From assembly GCA_000733355.1 (NCBI GenBank), contig JNVV01000002.1, positions 2,205,630-2,269,629 on the forward strand: DNA of 64,000 nt, given 5' to 3'. The notes beneath the pieces were generated by a model. The model saw nothing but the letters and a program-made list of their open reading frames with translations. It ran no database searches and was not told where the DNA came from. The DNA comes from Falciphora oryzae (Eukaryota > Ascomycota > Sordariomycetes > Magnaporthales > Magnaporthaceae). This document shows positions 1-10,722 of the stretch, piece after piece; the stretch's first letter is position 1, and each line of letters starts with the position of its first letter. A program made the position numbers and the translations under genes.

Positions 1-1
1 C

Positions 2-265
2 ACGGTGCCCGGCAAGGAGACGGTCGTCGAGAAGCCGACCCACGTCGTCACCGTCGGCGGCACCCAGACCCAGACCATCCCGGGTCCCCCGGCCACTGTC
101 GTCAGCCCGACGACCCTCACTACCTCGAAGCCTCCCCAGCCCCCGGCGACCAGCGCGCCCGCCACCACCCCTGCTCCCCCGGTCCCGGCCGCCGGTGCCC
201 GCGCCGGCAACGCGCCTGCTGTCGCTCTCATCGCCGGTCTCTTCGGCGCTGTTGCCTTCATCTAA
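2..265 (+). CDS. C-terminal end of a GPI-anchored cell-wall/surface protein (5' partial)
   Basis: Only the last 87 codons are in the window; the frame is open through the left edge with no ATG, so the gene starts outside. The visible part is rich in Thr, Pro, Val and Ala (repeated TTS, PPATV, PATT motifs), as in O-glycosylated fungal wall proteins. It ends in a classic GPI signal: a small-residue region (AGARAGNAPA) followed by a hydrophobic tail (VALIAGLFGAVAFI) running to the stop. By family knowledge the protein would be secreted, GPI-anchored at the plasma membrane and possibly cross-linked to glucan. Any N-terminal domain (for example CFEM or an enzyme) cannot be seen, so the function is open. 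Confidence 0.8.
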   Translation, partial: TVPGKETVVEKPTHVVTVGGTQTQTIPGPPATVVSPTTLTTSKPPQPPATSAPATTPAPPVPAAGARAGNAPAVALIAGLFGAVAFI

Positions 266-1385
266 TTCCCTCTGGGTCACGGTTTTTCCAGTCTCCCGAA
301 AGGGCGGAACCTGAAAGCCTTCCCAGTGTTTTCTATTTTTATCTTATACTCCTGGATGACCTTCACGACACTCATTTCACGCTTTAATGACCACATTTTT
401 TTTTTTTTTTTGATATAACGGATACCATGGAGGACTACTGGCGCAATATTATGACACGGGAACAAACTAGAGCGGGGAAAAGCACACGAAGGGACATCGC
501 AGCCCTGCGGCCAGGCATTCATTTGGGCAGGAGGGCGTCACATTGGACTTTTTGGACTTTTGGGGACGGAGGGAAACTAATCGGTCTGCGTGGAGGGACC
601 AGGTAACTACCTCGATTTTCTTTTCTCAAACATCAGGGGAAGGGCTCGGGCTGGGGCGAGAGGGAGCTATTCTTACTTACAGCTCTTCTCTCTTTATTCT
701 TAATGCGGGGGCGGATGGAGGCGGACATTTCCTTTCCACAGCTACACCTTCTGTGTACATATCGAAGTTGCTCTCAGGGGCGAGCGATACCCAATTCCGG
801 ACGTAATACCTCGCGGAGAGGGAAGACCATGGGACGGGCCGGACTGTCAGACCAGACGAGAGGACTCGGGGCTAGCTAGTATTAATTAATCTTTACACCA
901 TCGTCAGATCAAGCTTGCGGCCGAGGGACGTGTTCATCGGAAAGCTGACGAGAGTCAATGCGAGCCCCGGAGGCGAAAAAAAAATCGAGGCAGAAGAAAT
1001 AACACTGGCCAAGGGCAGGTTTGGGAGGGAGAGGTAGCCAGCAGCACCCTCGAGATGTTGTACAACAAAACATGTCTCGCCTCCACGCATGTTTTTGTGT
1101 CACCACAGGATGATCCTCCCTCACTCCCAACCGCGCATCATGCTTGGCCCAAAGTCTCTGCCGATCTTCCGCCTCAACGGCGATAATCCTAGTACTGCCG
1201 GCATTGAGCGGGGGACACATGGAGCGGCAGGAGAGAAAGCTCCTTGCGTACGTCATGGAACTGGAATGGAGGGTGGTATCGGGATGCGAGGCCGGATTTT
1301 CTTTCCTTTGATTTTGTTTTATTTTTTATTCTCGTTTGTCAGCTGCACTTCTCGCCAACCTGTCCCTCGGCCTGTCACACCATCT
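266..1385. other. Intergenic region, 3' flank of the wall-protein gene
   Basis: No convincing coding sequence. A T16 run lies at 396-411 and the composition is mixed. Short open frames on both strands lack codon bias or family resemblance. The downstream flank runs into the degenerate inverted-repeat element at 1386. Confidence 0.5.
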
Positions 1386-1795
1386 CTTGCGCGGGCTTGA
1401 AACACCCGCAACACGATCGGCGCCTTGGGAATCGAGCGGGCCGAGCGAACTGTCGTTTTCTGTGCGATTTGTTGTTTTTGTTTTCAGCTGACACCTTTCT
1501 CCCATATTTTTTTGATAGCAGACTGATGTAGCCCCCTAATGCAGTTAGCTCGATCTTGACGAATATCGGTCTTGTGGAGGAGGTATGAGCTCGGCGTCTA
1601 ATTGGCCAATCGATTGTCAATTGCAAAAGCTTTTCTCCGCTTTTCTTGGCTTTGGTCCTCGATCTATACCGGATTCGGGACTACATCAAATCTTTTTGCT
1701 AAAAAAACGACAAATCGCACAGAAAACGACAGTTCGCTCTACCGCACTCGATCCCCAAGGCAGCGATCGAATGCGGGGAGTCTCTTTCCCAATTT
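1386..1795. mobile_element. Degenerate MITE-like inverted-repeat element (older copy of the family at 22163)
   Basis: The left arm (about 1386-1495) and right arm (about 1690-1795) are imperfect inverted repeats. The shared core is GAACTGTCGTTTTCTGTGCG at 1446-1465 and its reverse complement near 1715-1734, followed inward by a second TTGTCGTTTT-type motif in both arms. The left outer end, CTTGCGCGGGCTTGAAACAC, aligns with the outer end of the 22163-22642 element (CTTGTGCGGACTAAAAGCGT), and both carry CGATCGG/GAATCGG and GGGATC/GGGATTAG-TGCGG blocks in the same order. No flanking TA duplication survives and no transposase is encoded. Boundaries are approximate because the arms have diverged. 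Confidence 0.65.
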
Positions 1796-1929
1796 CCTTT
1801 TCTTTTCTTTTTTTTTTTCTTTTTTATCAACAGTCCAACCAGGTTAGCCGGCATCATGGGACACAATCAACCACGACGCCACCTCCTCCCGCACAGCACT
1901 GCTGATGCCACTTCTCTGGGCGCACCAGA
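1796..1929. other. Short spacer with a T-rich tract
   Basis: Pyrimidine-rich sequence (long T and CT runs near 1797-1827) between the element and the stop codon of the minus-strand methyltransferase. It probably holds that gene's 3' UTR. Confidence 0.4.
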
Positions 1930-2661
1930 TCAGGGCCTCTTCAGCTCAATGATGTAGTACTCCTCGACGACGCCCTCGCCGATGGGCTCCTGGCCGGCCA
2001 AGAGCTCCTTGTGCGCGTAGCCCGAGCCCTTGGCGATCTGGTAGATGGCGTCGCGGTTTGCGTAGGCGCTGGTGCCCAGCAGGATGACGCCCTTCTCGGT
2101 CAGGTAGTTGTGGGCCTCGGCGATGAAGCGGCGCAGCAGCTTGTACTCGCCGTCGAACGTCTTCTCCGACTTGAGCTGGTCGGGCACGGTCGAGTCGTAC
2201 TGCCACGGGTGGTTCCAGAAGATGAAGTCGAAGCGCTGGCCCTCGACCTTGTCGAAGATGTCGCTCTCGATCACGTTGCCCTTGAGGCCGTTGCCCTCGA
2301 GGTTCTTGCGCGTCGTCGCGACGGCGTTGGGGTTGATGTCGACGCCCCACACCGTCGTCGAGCCGGCTGCGGCCACGGCGACCGTGTTGAGCCCGGAGCC
2401 CACGCCCACCTCGAGCCAGCTGCCCTTGTTGACGATGGGCGGGATGTTTTGCGCGTACCACCACGTCTCGGGGAAGTACTTGGGCGAGTAGACGGTGGGG
2501 TGGATGTTGATGGTGAAGCTGCCGAACTTTGCGTCGTACGGCTCCTTGTGCTGCTGCGCCTGGTCGATGAGCTCCGAGATGCGCTTCTCCCACACGTCGC
2601 GGGGCGAGGCCTTGGACACGGCGCCGGCGCCGTTGGTCTGTGTTGTGACGGTGGTGGACAT
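1930..2661 (-). CDS. Class I SAM-dependent methyltransferase (small-methyltransferase/HemK-RsmC type fold)
   Basis: Single exon, 243 aa from the ATG at 2661. The frame extends 19 codons upstream to another ATG at 2718, but MSTTVTTQTN looks like the natural start. Motif I is LEVGVGSG (83-90), the acidic loop is GVDINP (106-111), and motif IV is FWNHPW (148-153), which sits where N6/N5 methyltransferases of the HemK/RsmC type carry NPPY/NPPW. A conserved-looking WWYAQNIPP lies at 67-75 before the SAM site. These motifs predict SAM binding and transfer to a planar nitrogen, but His instead of the first Pro in NPPW is unusual and the substrate is unknown. No targeting signal or membrane segment is visible. 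It is convergent with the wall-protein gene. Confidence 0.85.
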   Translation of the reverse strand: MSTTVTTQTNGAGAVSKASPRDVWEKRISELIDQAQQHKEPYDAKFGSFTINIHPTVYSPKYFPETWWYAQNIPPIVNKGSWLEVGVGSGLNTVAVAAAGSTTVWGVDINPNAVATTRKNLEGNGLKGNVIESDIFDKVEGQRFDFIFWNHPWQYDSTVPDQLKSEKTFDGEYKLLRRFIAEAHNYLTEKGVILLGTSAYANRDAIYQIAKGSGYAHKELLAGQEPIGEGVVEEYYIIELKRP

Positions 2662-5600
2662 TGTGTGGAAGAGGGCCTCTGAAGGGGGGTTAAGTCTTCT
2701 TGTTGAAAGAGGAATCAAAGGGTTTTTACGTTGAAGCAGAGATGGCTGGGCTGGCTAAGGGATCAGGAGGCTTTGGCTTGGTGGACTGGGTATCTTGGGT
2801 TCTGGACCTGTCCGTCACGGGGAAGGACGGACGGTTTATAAGCTGCCAGCTAGCCAGTCAGTTCGCCAACCAGCCAGCCAGCCAGCCAGCATCAACAAAG
2901 CCTAGCCCGACGATACTCCCTCAGCGACGGACGCTCGCCCCGGCACGAGTCGTGCAGCCCGAGTCCAGAAACACATCTCTTGCTTCACTCGGTCTCCCGC
3001 GGCCAAGGCCGATGCTGAATCTCAATGCTGCCACCTTGGAGTTGACCCCATCCCACCGAACCCCGCACGCGCCATCAGATCTCGGTGTCACATCGACAGG
3101 GGGCCGGCCCGCGCAGACACTCATCCCGCCCCTGAAGGGCGGGCCCTGAAAGGCTTGGCGGGAACTGCCGGAGGGGGAGGACGCTGGCCGTTTCTGCGGA
3201 ACCATTGGCTGACAGGCCCGATGGGTCCTCCCAGCCGTTGGACCCCTCCTCTGAAATACGGTAAAGATGCCCCTTACGGTAAGGCCCAGTTTCCGTTCGC
3301 AGCCTCGGTATCCCTCCACTCTCTTGCTCTAGCCCTCTTCCCTCCTCCGCGGGCGCAGCAAGGACAGACGCCTTCCTTCCTGCGCGGCATATTCATCACG
3401 CCATTGAGCGGCTCTATTGGTTTATTTTGTCCAACGCGGCTCTTACTGTGTTGTATTTTTTTTTTTTTTTCGGGTTTGTGAGTCACGTTCCAAATACCAC
3501 CCTATAGCGACAAGGGACCGTCTCATCGCTAGATACGCGCATGCACGCACCGGAGGGGAGGAGGAGACGAGGCCACGGTAGCTTTTTGGGATCCCCCACC
3601 TCGACAGCGTTACGGCCAAGACCTGCACGACCGGTCAGCGGCAGCGAGCTAGGGATCATCAACCTGGCGAAAGGCAGGCAAAACAAACCCTTGAAAGAGC
3701 TATGACCGGGCGGGCAAAAAAAAAAGAAAAAAGAAAGGCCCGACGCCCGACCTACGGCGCCTACCAGGTAGGGGGATTGTCGATCTAGCTCCGAGGGAGG
3801 GACGGAGCCATTGCGGGCCTTTTATGGGTATGCCGGGACCGAGCGCCAGCATCAGGGCAGGAATGAGGTGAGGAGGCAACTCACCGGCACCATCTACGCG
3901 GCGCCCGTCGAGTGGACAGCCGGTCAACGGACGACGCCTGGAGGTGGGGGGAGGAAGGGAGGGACGTGGAGACCCAGGAACCGGGTTCTCTGGCCAATCT
4001 GGGCCCCCCGTCAACCGTCCTGTCAGCGGCGGGCGGCGGCGGTGTCGACGTTTATGGCGAGAGAGCCCGGCGCTGCTACCATATAGAAGAGCGTTATAAG
4101 GTCGGGGAAGGGGGAAAAGTCGAGACAGAGTCAGTTGATGCGTCAAGTTCGTCAAGTGGTGCCGCGTTTGATGGATCACCATCCATGCAAACGGAAGCCA
4201 AAGCTATGGGGCCTATTCCCACCAGGGACGAAGAGCGAAAAAAAAAAAAAAAAAAAAAATATTCCCCGACATGGGCCGGCCTACGTATTGCACCGGCAAG
4301 ACGGGGCGAGAGGCCTGGGCATGTTGGATGGTTCTTCAAGGGGAGATCCTGGGCTGCCGGCCTTGTCAAGCCGTGCCGGAACACTCGCCTGGCATGGGCG
4401 AACCCTGAAGTGTTCTAGACCCGTGAGGCTGTTTCGTGCTGGATGTCGAGGGTTGTCTATCACGTTGCTGAGCCCCCTCGATCTACGTTTCTGGTAGTTT
4501 TATGCCAAGACAGTTTCAATAGCTTAGCTAATTCCTGCCCAGACTGGCCGCGAGTCCATTCTGCTATAAACTGACTCGGAGGGCGTTCACTTTGTGGCGT
4601 TCTGGTCGGCGACGTTTCCCGTTGTCGGCGCCTTGAAACGGTTTGGCGGGAAGCACACCAGGAGGCGAGCGGCGAGGGTGGGTTGGCGTCTGCCATTGTG
4701 CTCGTAGCCGCCAACAAGACGATCCTCTTTCTGACTACCGAGTGATTGACCAAGACTCCAAGCACGAGACCGTAGATATGATTGGTAAAAGCGACGACAA
4801 ACCCCTGGAGTCACCTCACGCTTCACCACGACTAGCGCTGTTTTTGTAGCCGGGATTTTGACTACAGAACCAAGCTAGGATTCTCGACAGTGCATTCCTG
4901 GGCGTCTGCAACAAACATGCATTCCGACTCGAGAAAAAAAAAAAAACATCCAAGCACCAAAGCTCCCTGCGTGCGAGTCCTGGCGGCCCCATCAGTCCTT
5001 CAAGGGGATGCCATAGTGCTTCAAGGATGCCATTATCTCGCAGTGGAGAAAGATTGGCCAAAATACTCTCATCTTCGTCGTTTTGAGGGCGGGGCGGACG
5101 GATGGGGTCCTCCTCACGCACGTGTAGGGAACGACTGGGCTTGATGGGAAATCGTGCGTGCTTTCGAACAGAATACACTTCAATACCGTCCTGCAGCCCA
5201 GGTTACATCGGTGTCGTCGTCGCCCATGCAGTGCTACCTATAGCCGGGGGCGGTTCACGTTAAAAAAAAAAAAAAAAAAAGACGCACACGACGCACGGAA
5301 CCCATTCTCATGCTGATAAAACGGCCTAGCTCGGAGGCATGTGACCGACCAACACCGCCGCCCCCGCCCCTCCTTGTCCCACCCCGTACCGGTGCGTCTT
5401 GAAAGCCAGGGCTGCGTGTCTCGGGGCGCCGTCTGCATTTCCTCGCGTGATACCCGGAGCAGGCTAGGGGCAGCAGCACATGCATTCGTTCTCCCGGCTC
5501 GGCCACCGTCCATGCTGGTAGCACATGGCAAATACCGGCGGAGAAGGGCCTCACTTGAAGTTGGTCTTGCAATAGTCAACAACAGTTGGTGTGATTGCGA

Positions 5601-6634
5601 ACGAAAGGCTATCTATACGAATGCAATGTATACCAAGGTATGCAAGTAGTCTAGGAGGAATGTCGACATCTTTGGTCAAGTGTCTACCCGGGGCTAAACA
5701 AAAAACAGGTAAAGACACACTTCCTTCTAGCCCAGTAATCCTTTTTTTGGGTTGGGGAGAATGTCGAGGTGAGATCAAGGGCCTAGAGACGACGGGAGGC
5801 CTGTGGCGGCCCGTTGAAGCCCGACACTTCCGCGTGGCCCAAATGCATTTGTTTTGTGCGGTCCCCAAACTGGACAAAGCCGCGGCCAGAGGCCAACAGT
5901 TCTGAGTCGAAGCTCTCCGTTCATGTGCTTCTTGCCTGTCGTTCGGGAGGAAGGAGTTGTACTGCAGCGTGAGATCAGAAAGACCACAGCAACAAGACAC
6001 AAACAAGGCTGGATGCGCTGTGCAAGGCAAAGGTAAGCGGATGAAACGCAAACAGACGCCTTTCATCTCCCAATAAGCTCCGAAAGCCAGAGTCCCAGAT
6101 GCGCCATTCAAAATGCATCTATCGAGTGGGTATCAAATGTCTTCCCGTACCTCCCCGTCTTGCGCGTCTGAAAAAAAAGAAACGAGTGAGGAAAAAGGGA
6201 TGATGGCGAAGGGCGCAGAGAAAAAAAAAACAAAAAAAAGAAAACCCATGCCAAAAAGCTTGCACATACAAGCCATGCACCCTCGCCGTTTCCCCAACCA
6301 AACCCCTTTCTCGTGTATATGACCCTGTATGTGTGTGTATGCATTCTAGGCAGCCCAAATGAACCAAAACGGTCTTTCAGTCAATGTTGAAAACGCAGCA
6401 GTAAACAACATTCCGCCTTATGCAAAAACAAGACAGAAAATGTAGGGAAATTCGGGCTCGTGTTTATGTATGTGGCCCCGCGGGGAGTCGTGGGGTTCTT
6501 GTATCCCGCCTTGTCCCCATGGATGCCATGATGCGGTTCTATACTCGCGGCGTGTCTTCGGCCACTCACTCTATAGAAGAGCTTAATGAGCTGGGTGGCT
6601 GGACTGAAGCAGCATGGTCCTTTGATCAGGACTG
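2662..6634. other. Long intergenic region without a recognisable gene
   Basis: About 4 kb. Open frames of up to about 190 codons occur on both strands, but none shows family motifs, sensible codon bias or plausible splice-joined homology. Visible features are a (CAGC)n tract at about 2867-2890, T15 at 3456-3470, A21 at 4239-4259, A19 at 5262-5280 and A-rich runs near 6210-6240. Part must be the methyltransferase promoter (near 2662-3000) and the 3' flank of the acyltransferase gene. A short secreted-protein gene with several introns cannot be excluded. Confidence 0.5.
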
Positions 6635-7634
6635 TTATGACGAGGCCCTGGCGTCGACACCAGAGGCCTTGATGACACCCGTCGAGTCGATGTTGGACGG
6701 GACCGTGATGGGCTCCCCGCGGGCTTGCGCGGTGAGGATGATCAGCTCCTTGAGCATGAGATCGTATGTGGTCTTGCAGAGCTCGTCCACGTCGGCGGCG
6801 GTAAGGCCAGTGGTCGGGATAGGGTCGAGAACTAGAAAGAAAATCACATGTTAGTAACAATTACAAGGTGGGAGCCAGAAACGCATATCGGAGGGGAAAA
6901 GCATATGCTCCTGACGTACCCTTGACAGGGACCTTGCCGGCCGAGAAGTGGAGACCCTTGATCCAGAGCACGTGGCTGTAGTTTGCGACGACGCAGGGCA
7001 CTATGGGGACCTGGGCCTGGACAGCGAGGTGGAATGCGCCCTTCTTGAAGGGCAGCAGGGTGGGTTCGCGAGTGTAGCTGCGGGTGCCCTCGGGGAACAT
7101 GTAGACGTTCTGGCGGCGACTGCGGATCTCGTTGGCCGCCCCTTGCATTGCCTCGCGAGCGTCCTTAGAGTTCTTGCGGTCAATGAAGATGCTGCCGCTC
7201 AGGCTCATGAACCAGCCCAGGAAGGGTACGCGGCGCAGGCTCGCCTTGGCCGTGACGCTGCAGTACTGCGGGAAGAGGCAGCCGAGCATCAGGACGTCCA
7301 GCTCCGTCTGGTGGTTGCCGATCAGGACGGCGGGTCTCGTCTTGCCGTCGCGCAGATTGCCCTCCGGGTCGACAACCTCGAAAGTGACGCCCGTGGCCGC
7401 AATCATGAGGTACTTGAAGACGCGCGCGACGAGCCACTGCGACTGCTGCGCCTTGCCGACCAGCCGGAGTGTGATCGAGGCGAAGACACCAAACGAGGCG
7501 GCTATAAGCAGCGCCATGTACGAGGCCAGCAGGCGCGCCACGAAGGCGGCCTTGGACACGACGAAGGACATCATGTAGAGCGCCACCACCAGTCCCGTGT
7601 AGCCGGCGGCGAAGTAGCAGAGATATGCCAGCAT
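6635..7634 (-). CDS. SLC1: 1-acyl-sn-glycerol-3-phosphate acyltransferase (lysophosphatidate acyltransferase, PlsC family)
   Basis: Two exons, 7634-6920 and 6831-6635. The 88-bp intron has a GTACGT donor, a CTAAC branch point and a TTTCTAG acceptor; the spliced protein is 303 aa, the usual size for fungal Slc1. It converts lysophosphatidic acid to phosphatidic acid in ER/lipid-droplet membranes, upstream of phospholipid and triacylglycerol synthesis. Hydrophobic segments lie at about 1-25 and 35-60. The catalytic H(X4)D motif is NHQTELD (107-113), the substrate-binding motif is FPEGTRS (180-186), followed by KKGAFHLA. The second exon supplies the conserved C-terminal stretch beginning VLDPIPTTGL. 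It diverges from TRP4 across a 1.3-kb region. Assignment rests on motifs and length; a paralogous PlsC enzyme with another acyl acceptor is the main alternative. Confidence 0.93.
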
Positions 7635-8948
7635 GGTTTGGTTGGCGCAGCCGGTCTTGCGACGGCAGTCTCGGGTGCGGCCTGATTCTTTTTCCTTTAT
7701 AGAATCCTTCCAGCCCGCCAGCTCCTCGTCGCAACAAGCTCAAGCTCCCGTTGGTGGTGTGGAGCCAAGAGTATCTTCAAGAGGTCGCGTGTGGCGGCGG
7801 GGCGTCGTAGGTCGTGGCTCGTTGCCCGAAGCGCCGTTCCACTGGAGGTTCGAACGATGGATCGCTCGCCGGAAGCAGGAGCCTGCAGAGTCTGGATCGA
7901 CCTGGGAATGGCGCTACTGCGTTCGTGGCGGCCGGCGGAGGGAGGTATTGAGAAATGGGTGTCGTGCTCGCCGTTGCTTTTTGTTGGGGAGGGGCAGCAG
8001 GCCAACTAGCAACCCCTTGAGGGCTTAGTTTTGTCTCTCTCTCTCTCTCGTATTTTTGAATTTTCCTCCTATCTCGGTCGTTTCTTTCCTGGCGCCGAGT
8101 CTACTGTGTGTAGAGTTTATCTGTGACACACCTTAGCGTGCGTTGTCGGCTGGGCTCAGAGGTGAGGCAGAGGAGAGGCGGTGGTCAAGTGGTGATTGGC
8201 GGCAGGCGGCAGGCAGAATATTCACAAGCCAGGGGGAAAAGAAGAGGAAAAGGAGCAGAAAAATGCAACGAGGTAGCAACAGACGCGACGCCCACGAGAT
8301 GACAGAGTTTCAGAAACCCGTGGCGATCCGCTCTGGGGAAGAATAATCGATTGAGATTATGCAACCGGCCCAGCATCAAATGTCTCACCTCACCGGTTCT
8401 CCAGTGATCACGCACCGCCAATTCACTCCTTTTTTCCCTTTGGCGACGCACATTTTCTGGCGCCGCCGTGATGGGTCCCCAAACTGCGGGATCGGGGGTG
8501 GGATGACAGTGGGCTTCAGGGGCCAAAAATCCCCAACGTGATTGGATGGCGCCGCCGACCACGAGCTCCACCCCATTGCTGAAATCGCTGCCGACATGGG
8601 CCCCGTTGGGCTGGGCCGAGGCTTTTGGTTGAGAGACTGTTGGCAGGAACCCGCCCCCGCGTGCAAGCACGGCAAGGCAGGCTTATGTAAGACTAAGCCT
8701 CGACTCTTGCGGCTGGCGTCCTCGAGTCATTGGCCCCTGGCGCGGAGCTGTGGAATGAATCTCGAAGGGATGAGCTCAAGTTCTCTTAGAACCCCGCGTT
8801 GACTCGGTCCCATCGAGTTTGACGGGAGCGACGTGCCTGAAAGACAAGACGCTTTCGTCTCGCGCCAGAACCAAAGGACATCCTCTCCGTACTAGCTGGG
8901 TATAGTTGCGATAAACACCAGCTGCTATACGCCCAATTGGACTCAGCA
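7635..8948. promoter_or_regulatory. Shared upstream region of SLC1 (-) and TRP4 (+)
   Basis: A divergent intergenic region with no supported gene. A (CT)n microsatellite lies at about 8034-8051. The TRP4-proximal 230 bp holds two TGACTCG elements, listed separately. The SLC1-proximal part has no motif I can assign. Confidence 0.5.
8723..8806. promoter_or_regulatory. Candidate CPC1/Gcn4-type sites upstream of TRP4
   Basis: Two heptamers match the bZIP general-amino-acid-control site TGASTCA except at the last base: CGAGTCA at 8723-8729 (TGACTCG on the other strand) and TGACTCG at 8800-8806. They are inverted relative to each other and lie 143-226 bp upstream of the TRP4 ATG. Tryptophan-pathway genes are classic Gcn4/CPC1 targets, so cross-pathway control is a reasonable inference, but short motifs also arise by chance. 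Confidence 0.45.
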
Positions 8949-10360
8949 ATGGCCGCAACGGCCCCCACAGCAGCAGCCGCCGCCGCCACGGCCGGCGACG
9001 ACCTCCCCAAGATCGACATCAAGCCGCTGCTGTCGCGCATGTGGCCGACGCCCAAGGACAGGGACAACCCCGTGACGGCCCAGGAGATCGCCGACGCCAT
9101 CGCGCACTTCTTCACAAACCAGGTCACCGACACCCAGGCCGCCTCCCTCCTGATGTGCCTGCACTTCACCGGGCTCGACCGCCACGCAGACGTCATGGCC
9201 AAGACGGCCGCAACGATGCGGGCCGCCGCGCCCAGGATCGATCTCGAGCAGCTGAGAGCCGTCATTGCACGCAAGGGGCTGGCCGAGGGTGCGTACAAGG
9301 GCGGCATGGTAAGCGTTCTTCTTTGTCCCCCTCCTCAACCCGCCGCCTGGCTCTTGTCGTTGGGATGTGAAGCGTCTAAGTGAAAGCCAGCAAACCTCCA
9401 CAGACAGAGAGCTGACGTTGTCGGGCGCACAAGTGTGATATCGTGGGCACGGGCGGCGACGCGCACAACACGTTCAACATCAGCACCACCTCGAGCATCA
9501 TCGCCTCGTCGCTGCTCCTGCTCGCCAAGCACGGCAACCGCGCCAGCACCTCCAAGTCGGGCTCCGCCGACCTGCTCGCCAACATGCAGCCCGCCCCGCC
9601 CGCCATCTCGGCCGTGTCGCCGGCCACCATCGCGCGCGTCTACGAGGTCACCAACTACGCCTTCCTCTTCGCTCCCGTCTTCCACCCCGGCATGCGCTAC
9701 GTCGCCCCGATCCGCAGGCAGCTGCCCTGGCGCACCCTCTTTAACCTCGTGGGGCCCCTGGCGAACCCCATCGACTCCGGGCCCGCGGACTCCCCCAGGC
9801 CCTTCATCGAGGCCCGCGTCCTCGGCGTCGCCCGCCGCGAGCTGGGGCCCGTCTTCGCAGAGGCCCTCCGCATGGCCGGCGCCGACAGGGCCCTCATCGT
9901 CTGCGGCGCCGAGGAGCTCGACGAGGTCAGCTGCGCGGGGCCCACCCACGTCTGGCGCCTGCGCCGCCCGCAGCCGGAAGCCGACGTCGAGGCCGACTGC
10001 TTCACCGTGAGCCCCGCCGACTTTGGCCTGCCCGCCCACCCGCTGAGCGCCGTCGCGGGAAACAAGGAGCCGGCCGAGAATGCCGCCATCCTTGAGCGCA
10101 TCCTGCACGGCGAGCTCGCCGACGACGACCCCATCCTGAGCTTCGTGCTCATGAACACGGCCGCCCTGTTCGTCGCCAGCGGCATCTGCGAGGCCAACCA
10201 GAGCAACATGGGGGCCGGGGACGACGGCCAGGTCATCACGGAGCGGGGCCCCGGCGGCGAGCGCTGGAAGGAGGGCGTCAGGAGGGCGCGCTGGGCCGTC
10301 AAGAGCGGCGAGGCCTGGAAGCAGTGGAAGGCGTTTGTTGATGTTACCAACAGCTTGTAA
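8949..10360 (+). CDS. TRP4: Anthranilate phosphoribosyltransferase
   Basis: Two exons, 8949-9308 and 9434-10360. The 125-bp phase-0 intron (GTAAGC donor, ACAAG acceptor) restores KGGM-CDIVGTGGD; the protein is 428 aa. The enzyme joins PRPP to anthranilate in the second step of tryptophan synthesis. The helical N-terminal domain spans about 25-110. The PRPP glycine loop is VGTGGD (124-129), followed by NTFNISTTS (132-140) and KHGNRASTSKSGSADLL (152-168), all diagnostic of the TrpD family. The N-terminus carries an Ala/Thr-rich stretch (residues 2-15) not needed for catalysis. It is convergent with KRE33, leaving a 362-bp spacer. The two CPC1-like sites upstream suggest amino-acid-starvation control. 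Confidence 0.95.
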
Positions 10361-10722
10361 ACGGTTGGAAACTATGATCTTGTTTGACTCTCCGTATCTC
10401 TTCTCGAAGGACTTGGGCGGGCTGGGCATTTCTGATGGCATTACTGCTTGTATAGGTTGGTATAGAAGGATGTAGTCTAGGGTCGGGTGGTTTTTCGTTC
10501 ACTTCTCTTCTCTTTGCTCTGTGACTCCTATGCATCAGTCATACAGGGGCACATAACGGACAGAAAATGGTATACCAAAGGGAAATTTGTATCAACTCGA
10601 GGTATTCTGCCTGCATAGGTATCCGTTTGAACGCCAAGAACCGCCTATTTTAGTCTATCAGACACAAGATCACCAAGCAAAAGGGAAAGAAAAACCGGAC
10701 CATGACGCTCCAGAGGCCAAAA
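10361..10722. other. Convergent 3' spacer between TRP4 and KRE33
   Basis: No coding signal. It must contain the 3' UTRs and polyadenylation sites of both converging genes in 362 bp, so the transcripts may overlap. Confidence 0.5.

Noticed and set aside
6948..7685. 245-codon frame antisense to the acyltransferase
   Set aside because: Shadow of the SLC1 coding strand, without homology.
9335..10441. 368-codon open frame antisense to TRP4
   Set aside because: Mirror of GC-rich codon bias; the plus strand encodes an unmistakable TrpD enzyme with all PRPP-binding motifs.
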